A stretch of DNA of 10,705 bases, taken from the NCBI GenBank assembly GCA_003508755.1, contig DNTK01000307.1, positions 1-10,705 on the forward strand. The letters are read 5' to 3'. The notes below the pieces were generated by a model that was given only the letters and a program-made list of their open reading frames with translations, had not been told where the DNA came from and made no database searches. The position numbers and the translations under genes are program-made. This stretch comes from Bacteroidales bacterium. GTDB taxonomy: Bacteria > Bacteroidota > Bacteroidia > Bacteroidales > UBA10428. The number at the start of each line of letters is the position of its first letter. Position 1 is the stretch's first letter. Positions 7,095 to 10,705 of the stretch are shown here, in pieces.

Positions 7095-7976
7095 TCAGCT
7101 AATTATCTTTGAGCGGATTATCCGAATTTCTGATTGCAGCTTTTGAACTTCTTCAATCCAACCATCCATTTGTGTTTTTGCTCCTTCCTTATTGCGATCG
7201 AAATCTACCGGAACTTCAATATCGATAGCCATAAAAACATCTCTGAGTTTCTCCATCATCACTATGTATTCCGCAACTACCTCATTATCGCCATAATCAT
7301 CGAGCATAATTAACAGGTTGTTGAGGGAATATTTTTGATCTACCAATCGCTCAATGATATCCGGATTGCGGCTTTCAATAGCTACATGTGTTCCTATGAA
7401 AATAGCCTCGACCCATCCTCCGAGAATAATTACCGATGCAGTAGCAAATCGCTCATTGTCCTTCAGGTAATCTTCGGTTTCGTAATATACTTCGTTTGCA
7501 ATAGCAATAAGTGAGTCCTTATCTGTTAGGTTTTTCTCGAAGCGCTTGGCAGTTTCTTCAAAATAGGTATTCGGAATACCCAGTTGCTCAGAAAGGTTTT
7601 GCATGGAGGTAAAATACCGGCCTGCCACCTCGAATTGCTCAAATACACGGGCGTAGCTCAAATCTACTGCATAAACACCCAGGTTTAAAGCTTTCTCATA
7701 GCTGGTAATATACTCAGACACCTTATCCGGAGCGTTCAGTAATTCCTTGGTAAAAACAGCACCTGCGGTTTCGAATAGCGAAGAAAGTTCCACCGAAAGA
7801 TACATGTTATAGAATATTGGTATACCAGCACCAAGTGTATCCAGCTCACTTAGAATGTTTTCTCTGTCACTTAAATCAATGCTGTCTAAATCAAAATCAT
7901 CGGTCTTTTTTACTCCCTGCTTACATGATACAACCAGCAACATTACACATGCAAGTAAATAAACACTTATTTTCAT
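7095..7976 (-). CDS. Putative lipoprotein of unknown function
   Basis: I do not recognise a characterised family. The 293-residue protein begins with a lipoprotein signal peptide: a positively charged start, a hydrophobic core (residues 5-16) and lipobox VVSC, giving lipidated Cys18 followed by Lys, a non-Asp residue compatible with outer-membrane sorting. An acidic TDDFD stretch at 25-29 loosely resembles surface-export signals described in Flavobacteria but lies further from the cysteine. The mature part appears mostly helical, with conserved-looking blocks IPIFYNMYLSVELSSLFE (52-69) and GGWVEAIFIGTHVA (186-199), and ends in a charged helix with coiled-coil character (about 268-292). No metal-binding or catalytic motif is evident. 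It follows the response regulator after 23 bases and is closed by a strong terminator, so it is likely last in that operon. A role linked to hydrogenase or signalling is only suggested by position. Confidence 0.82.
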   Translation of the reverse strand: MKISVYLLACVMLLVVSCKQGVKKTDDFDLDSIDLSDRENILSELDTLGAGIPIFYNMYLSVELSSLFETAGAVFTKELLNAPDKVSEYITSYEKALNLGVYAVDLSYARVFEQFEVAGRYFTSMQNLSEQLGIPNTYFEETAKRFEKNLTDKDSLIAIANEVYYETEDYLKDNERFATASVIILGGWVEAIFIGTHVAIESRNPDIIERLVDQKYSLNNLLIMLDDYGDNEVVAEYIVMMEKLRDVFMAIDIEVPVDFDRNKEGAKTQMDGWIEEVQKLQSEIRIIRSKIIS

Positions 7977-7999
7977 CAGTTATAGTATTAGTTCAATAA

Positions 8000-8383
8000 T
8001 CAATTAGTAAAATGCTTTGATATTTTTTGGATTAGGTCTAGCATTATTATTGGTTTAGAGATATAATCATCAAAACCACTTTGAATGTATTTTTCCTTGT
8101 CGCCGGACATTGCAAAAGCAGTCTGAGCAATGATTGGTAAATCTGGTCTGCTTTTTTTTATTTCCTCCATGGCTTCTTTTCCATTCATTTTTGGGAGACG
8201 CACATCCATTAAAACAACATCAATTGCTTTATTGTTCTCGCAAAAATTCACAGCCTGTTTTCCATCGCGTGCCACCACAATTTTCACATTCGATGGAGCA
8301 AGTAACTCGGTCAGAAACTCCATACTAATTTCATCATCTTCAACAATCAGTATAGTTCTATCTTCCCAATTCGGTATAGTCAT
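8000..8383 (-). CDS. Single-domain response regulator (receiver only)
   Basis: The 127 residues form one complete receiver domain with no output domain. The acidic pocket is Asp16/Asp17 (VEDDE), the phospho-acceptor is Asp60 (LMDVRLPKMNG), the switch Thr is Thr88 (AQTAFA) and the conserved Lys is Lys110 (SKP), so phosphorylation chemistry should be intact. Sequence around 84-111 (PIIAQTAFAMSGDKEKYIQSG then DDYISKP, taken in parts) is typical of receivers related to those of hybrid histidine kinases. No kinase gene is in the window, so its partner lies elsewhere. It would act by protein-protein contact, as in a phosphorelay or CheY-like way. It lies 79 bases after the hydrogenase protease and 23 before the lipoprotein, which suggests cotranscription with the latter at least. 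Confidence 0.95.
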   Translation of the reverse strand: MTIPNWEDRTILIVEDDEISMEFLTELLAPSNVKIVVARDGKQAVNFCENNKAIDVVLMDVRLPKMNGKEAMEEIKKSRPDLPIIAQTAFAMSGDKEKYIQSGFDDYISKPIIMLDLIQKISKHFTN

Positions 8384-8462
8384 TTAACGTGTTTTTGAAA
8401 TGTGCTTCTTCAAGAACGCAATTTACAAAGTAATTATATTCCAGCAAAAAACTTTATTAACG

Positions 8463-8927
8463 CTAATATTGCTCGTTTATGAAGGATTCGATTTGAGTTT
8501 TCAAGAATACCGATGCTGCTTCGAGGTTGGCAATAGCCCTTTCAGATAAATCTGTCATAAACTCCCATTCATACCCCTTTATATGAAAAACATACGACAC
8601 AGGTATTTCGTTGTATAATTCCTTACACAGTCCAATAACAAAGGCAGGTGATACCGAATGCATCGAAAAATTTGGATTCAGCTCCGGAACAATCTCCTCG
8701 AGCTTATATTGCTCGATATCCTCAATGGAAGCATCGGCATAAATTACTATATCGTACTTATTAAGCTGGTAGGCATCTTCTATATTTAGTTGATAATTTG
8801 AATCTGTTTCGACTGATTCAAAACCTTTTGCTTTTGCCCAGGATTCAATTTCCTCGACTAAAAGAATACCCAGACCATCATCTTGCCGGCCTGGGTTTCC
8901 ATATCCATAAACAAGTATTTTCTTCAT
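8463..8927 (-). CDS. hoxW: [NiFe] hydrogenase C-terminal maturation protease (HybD/HoxW family)
   Basis: This endopeptidase removes the C-terminal tail of the [NiFe] large subunit after nickel insertion. The 154-residue protein starts with the family motif YGYGNPGRQDDGLG (residues 7-20). By comparison with E. coli HybD, the nickel-sensing ligands are Asp17, Asp65 (IYADAS) and His90 (SMHSVSP), all in expected positions. I chose the ATG at 8927 because MKKILVYGYGN is the standard N-terminus; a longer reading would need a TTG start at 8945 and add six hydrophobic residues. It follows hoxH by 85 bases and is the obvious processing partner of that subunit, whose cleavable tail is visible. The symbol rests on the group 3d context rather than on a sequence unique to HoxW. 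Confidence 0.9.
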   Translation of the reverse strand: MKKILVYGYGNPGRQDDGLGILLVEEIESWAKAKGFESVETDSNYQLNIEDAYQLNKYDIVIYADASIEDIEQYKLEEIVPELNPNFSMHSVSPAFVIGLCKELYNEIPVSYVFHIKGYEWEFMTDLSERAIANLEAASVFLKTQIESFINEQY

Positions 8928-8941
8928 GAAACTGAATAAAA

Positions 8942-9000
8942 ACAATAAAAATTCCGGAGAATACTCTCTCTTGTAAAGGTAGATAAAGTTTCTCCGGGAA
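8942..9000 (-). terminator. Stem-loop with T-rich tail between hoxH and the protease gene
   Basis: TTCCGGAGAA (8952-8961) pairs with TTCTCCGGGAA (8990-9000), eight consecutive pairs plus two more past a single-base bulge, around a 28-base loop. On the minus strand the stem is followed at once by AATTTTTATTG, a U-rich tail. The long loop makes it weaker than a standard intrinsic terminator, so partial termination (attenuation) or 3'-end protection of the hoxYH message is more likely than a complete stop. Confidence 0.45.
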
Positions 9001-9012
9001 CGGATCTTTTAA

Positions 9013-10467
9013 TTAAACGTTTCTTTTTTTCTGAATTAGTTTATTGTTTTGATCAAACAAAGCAATTTCCAGTGGCATCTGTCCCAGCGCATGTGTAGCA
9101 CAGCTTAAGCAGGGATCATAGGCTCGGATGGCTACCTCCACAGCATTCATCATACCTTCTGTAATTTCTGGCTTTTTGGACATTTCGCGCACAGCCACCT
9201 GGTTAACAGCATTGTTCATGGGCTGATTATTATTAGTTGTTGAAACAATCAGGTTACACATATCAATCTGATCATGTTCATTAACTTTATAATGATGGAA
9301 GAGTGTACCACGAGGAGCTTCGATTAAACCAATTCCTTCCGATTGTTTTTTACCTTTTGCGACCAGTTCACCTTCCATTAAATCCTCATCATTCAATAGC
9401 GTTTTCATTTTTTCGGCCGAATGCAAGATTTCAATCAGGCGTGCCCAATGCGCATGCATTGGTTTATGGCTTGGTTTACCTTCGTTATAATCTTTAAACA
9501 ACTGAAACTCCTTCTGCGCCAATGGAGTATCGATAAACTCGGCTGTATTCATTCGAGCCAGTGGCCCCACAGTATACCAGCCTGCCTGCTTGCCAAATTC
9601 TTTTAAATAAGGGAACTTCATGTAGCTCCAGGCCCTCACTTCCTCATCGATGTATTTGGTATAATCCTGGTAGTCGATATCATGGAGGATGATGTTACCA
9701 TCCTTATCTACTGCACGTAAAACTCCGTGGTACAGGTCGAGGGCTCCGTCTTTTCTTACCAGGCTTAGGTGGCTCGATGGGAATTCGCAGAACTGATCAA
9801 TTATGCCTTTGTTTTTCGAATGATAATCTTTAAAAAACTCTAAAGCATCCTGCGACCAGCTTATCATGTTATCGATATTCATTGGAGCTTTTCCATTCAG
9901 GAAGTGATCTTTATCGGCATTTGAAAGGTGTTTATTAATCCCTCCGGGTATAGCTCCCGTACCGTGTATCTTTTTACCTGCAGTAGCCTCAATGATTTCC
10001 TGGCCGAATTTTCGCATCATCACACCCTGTACGGCCAGATCTTTATTAGCAAGCGCAACACCAATTACATTTCGTGTCATTGGATCACTATCTATACCAA
10101 ACAATAAATCCGGAGAAGCCAGGTGGAAGAAGTGCAGCGAATGCGATTGAAACATTTGTCCATAGTGCATCAATCGGCGCATTTTTTCACCAGTGGGTGT
10201 AAGACCATCACCGGTGCCGGCCCCTACAATAACATCGAGTGCCTTAGCGGCAGCCAGGTGGTGACTTACCGGGCAAATACCACACAAACGCTGCACCAGT
10301 ACCGGTGCCTCCCAATAGGGGCGACCCTGAACAAATCGCTCAAAGCCTCTGAATTCTACAATATGCAAACGTGTTTGATTTACATTTCCATCGTTATCGA
10401 TGTGGATGGTTACCTTACCATGCCCTTCGACACGCGTTACAGGTTCTATCGTTATTTTTTGTCCCAT
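9013..10467 (-). CDS. hoxH: NAD-linked bidirectional [NiFe] hydrogenase large subunit HoxH (group 3d)
   Basis: HoxH carries the Ni-Fe(CN)2CO active site of the cytoplasmic NAD(P)-coupled hydrogenase and interconverts H2 with protons and electrons. The 484 residues show the N-terminal TRVEGHGKV motif, the L1 motif RLCGICPVSHH with Cys62 and Cys65, and the C-terminal motif DPCLSCATHA with Cys453 and Cys456. The match to Cupriavidus necator HoxH extends throughout, as I recall it, including MKFPYLKE and TEGMMNA(V/I)EV, which favours group 3d over groups 3b and 3c. After His459 a 25-residue tail should be removed on maturation, close to the length cleaved in C. necator. hoxY ends only 11 bases upstream, and a matching protease follows. 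The diaphorase subunits HoxF and HoxU are not seen and would be expected further upstream, outside the window. Confidence 0.95.
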   Translation of the reverse strand: MGQKITIEPVTRVEGHGKVTIHIDNDGNVNQTRLHIVEFRGFERFVQGRPYWEAPVLVQRLCGICPVSHHLAAAKALDVIVGAGTGDGLTPTGEKMRRLMHYGQMFQSHSLHFFHLASPDLLFGIDSDPMTRNVIGVALANKDLAVQGVMMRKFGQEIIEATAGKKIHGTGAIPGGINKHLSNADKDHFLNGKAPMNIDNMISWSQDALEFFKDYHSKNKGIIDQFCEFPSSHLSLVRKDGALDLYHGVLRAVDKDGNIILHDIDYQDYTKYIDEEVRAWSYMKFPYLKEFGKQAGWYTVGPLARMNTAEFIDTPLAQKEFQLFKDYNEGKPSHKPMHAHWARLIEILHSAEKMKTLLNDEDLMEGELVAKGKKQSEGIGLIEAPRGTLFHHYKVNEHDQIDMCNLIVSTTNNNQPMNNAVNQVAVREMSKKPEITEGMMNAVEVAIRAYDPCLSCATHALGQMPLEIALFDQNNKLIQKKRNV

Positions 10468-10478
10468 TTTTCTTCTTT

Positions 10479-10705
10479 TTAATCGTACTTAATTACTTCA
10501 TAAGGCAATTTCATGGCATCGCCGGTAACCAGAGCAACCAACGCTTCCCAAATCAAATCGGCCCTTGGTGGGCAACCGGGTAAATGATAATCGATCTTCA
10601 CTATCTCATGGCAGGGATATACTTTATCCAGCATAATGGGTAATTCAGGATCATTAGGAATAATTCTTGCTTCATTGCTCTCTTTAACTGTTACACCGTT
10701 AATAT
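10479..10705 (-). CDS. hoxY: [NiFe] hydrogenase small subunit HoxY (C-terminal part only)
   Basis: Only the last 74 codons are inside the window; the gene continues past the right edge. The readable part contains YPCHEIVKID followed by YHLPGCPPRADLIWEAL. The PGCPP motif is the hallmark that supplies a cysteine to the proximal [4Fe-4S] cluster of [NiFe] small subunits, and CHE-IV-(V/I)D just before it is typical of the HoxY/FrhG/MvhG branch. The protein ends soon after (LPYEVIKYD), so it lacks the extra cluster-binding C-terminal region of membrane-bound uptake hydrogenases, consistent with a cytoplasmic group 3 enzyme. It lies 11 bases upstream of hoxH and is surely cotranscribed with it. Confidence 0.92.
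   Translation of the reverse strand, partial: INGVTVKESNEARIIPNDPELPIMLDKVYPCHEIVKIDYHLPGCPPRADLIWEALVALVTGDAMKLPYEVIKYD

Noticed and set aside
8384..8462. Separate promoter for the response regulator, from a TTACTTTG near-match to the -7 element
   Set aside because: It has one mismatch and no TTTG at 19-21 bases upstream; the nearest is only about 11 bases away.
8928..8945. TTG start that would lengthen the hydrogenase protease by six residues
   Set aside because: The extra residues are not part of the family; the ATG at 8927 gives the standard N-terminus directly before the GxGN motif.
10123..10482. 119-codon open frame on the plus strand antisense to hoxH
   Set aside because: It lies wholly opposite a strongly supported conserved gene, has no recognisable domain and reads as a shadow of the hoxH coding pattern.

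Overview
The window looks like a piece of a Bacteroidota chromosome, most plausibly an anaerobic or facultative marine/sediment lineage such as Marinilabiliales. This is inferred from gene content, moderate-to-low GC, weak A-rich ribosome-binding sites, a Bacteroidota-style promoter candidate (TAnnTTTG) and a lipoprotein with a short K/Q-flanked lipobox. Every gene I can support lies on the minus strand, so transcription runs from high to low coordinates.

In transcription order the window opens with a NAD-linked (group 3d) [NiFe] hydrogenase block: the 3' end of hoxY (small subunit), hoxH (large subunit with both Ni-ligand motifs and a 25-residue cleavable tail), and the dedicated C-terminal maturation protease (HybD/HoxW family). 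A stem-loop followed by a T-rich stretch separates hoxH from the protease. After it come a single-domain response regulator and an uncharacterised lipoprotein, closed by a strong intrinsic terminator at 7036-7070.

Next is an [FeFe]-hydrogenase maturation operon with its own candidate promoter: a small TM1266-type regulator, hydG and hydE. Neither the catalytic [FeFe] subunit (hydA) nor the third maturase (hydF) is in the window. It is followed by a D-lactate dehydrogenase and a lactate permease of the LctP family, separated by an imperfect inverted repeat, and finally by the 5' part of a GNAT-nitrilase fusion gene that runs off the left edge.

Read as a whole, the region is a fermentative redox-balancing neighbourhood. 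NADH can be reoxidised by proton reduction (the Hox enzyme and, elsewhere, an [FeFe] enzyme needing HydE/HydG) or by pyruvate reduction to D-lactate with export or re-uptake through LctP. The physical join of [NiFe] structural genes, [FeFe] maturases and lactate genes, with an orphan receiver protein and a lipoprotein of unknown function between the two hydrogenase systems, is the most interesting aspect. No RNA genes, CRISPR arrays or insertion sequences were seen, and no gene-free stretch exceeds 300 bases; the longest is 970-1197, in which I recognise no confident element.
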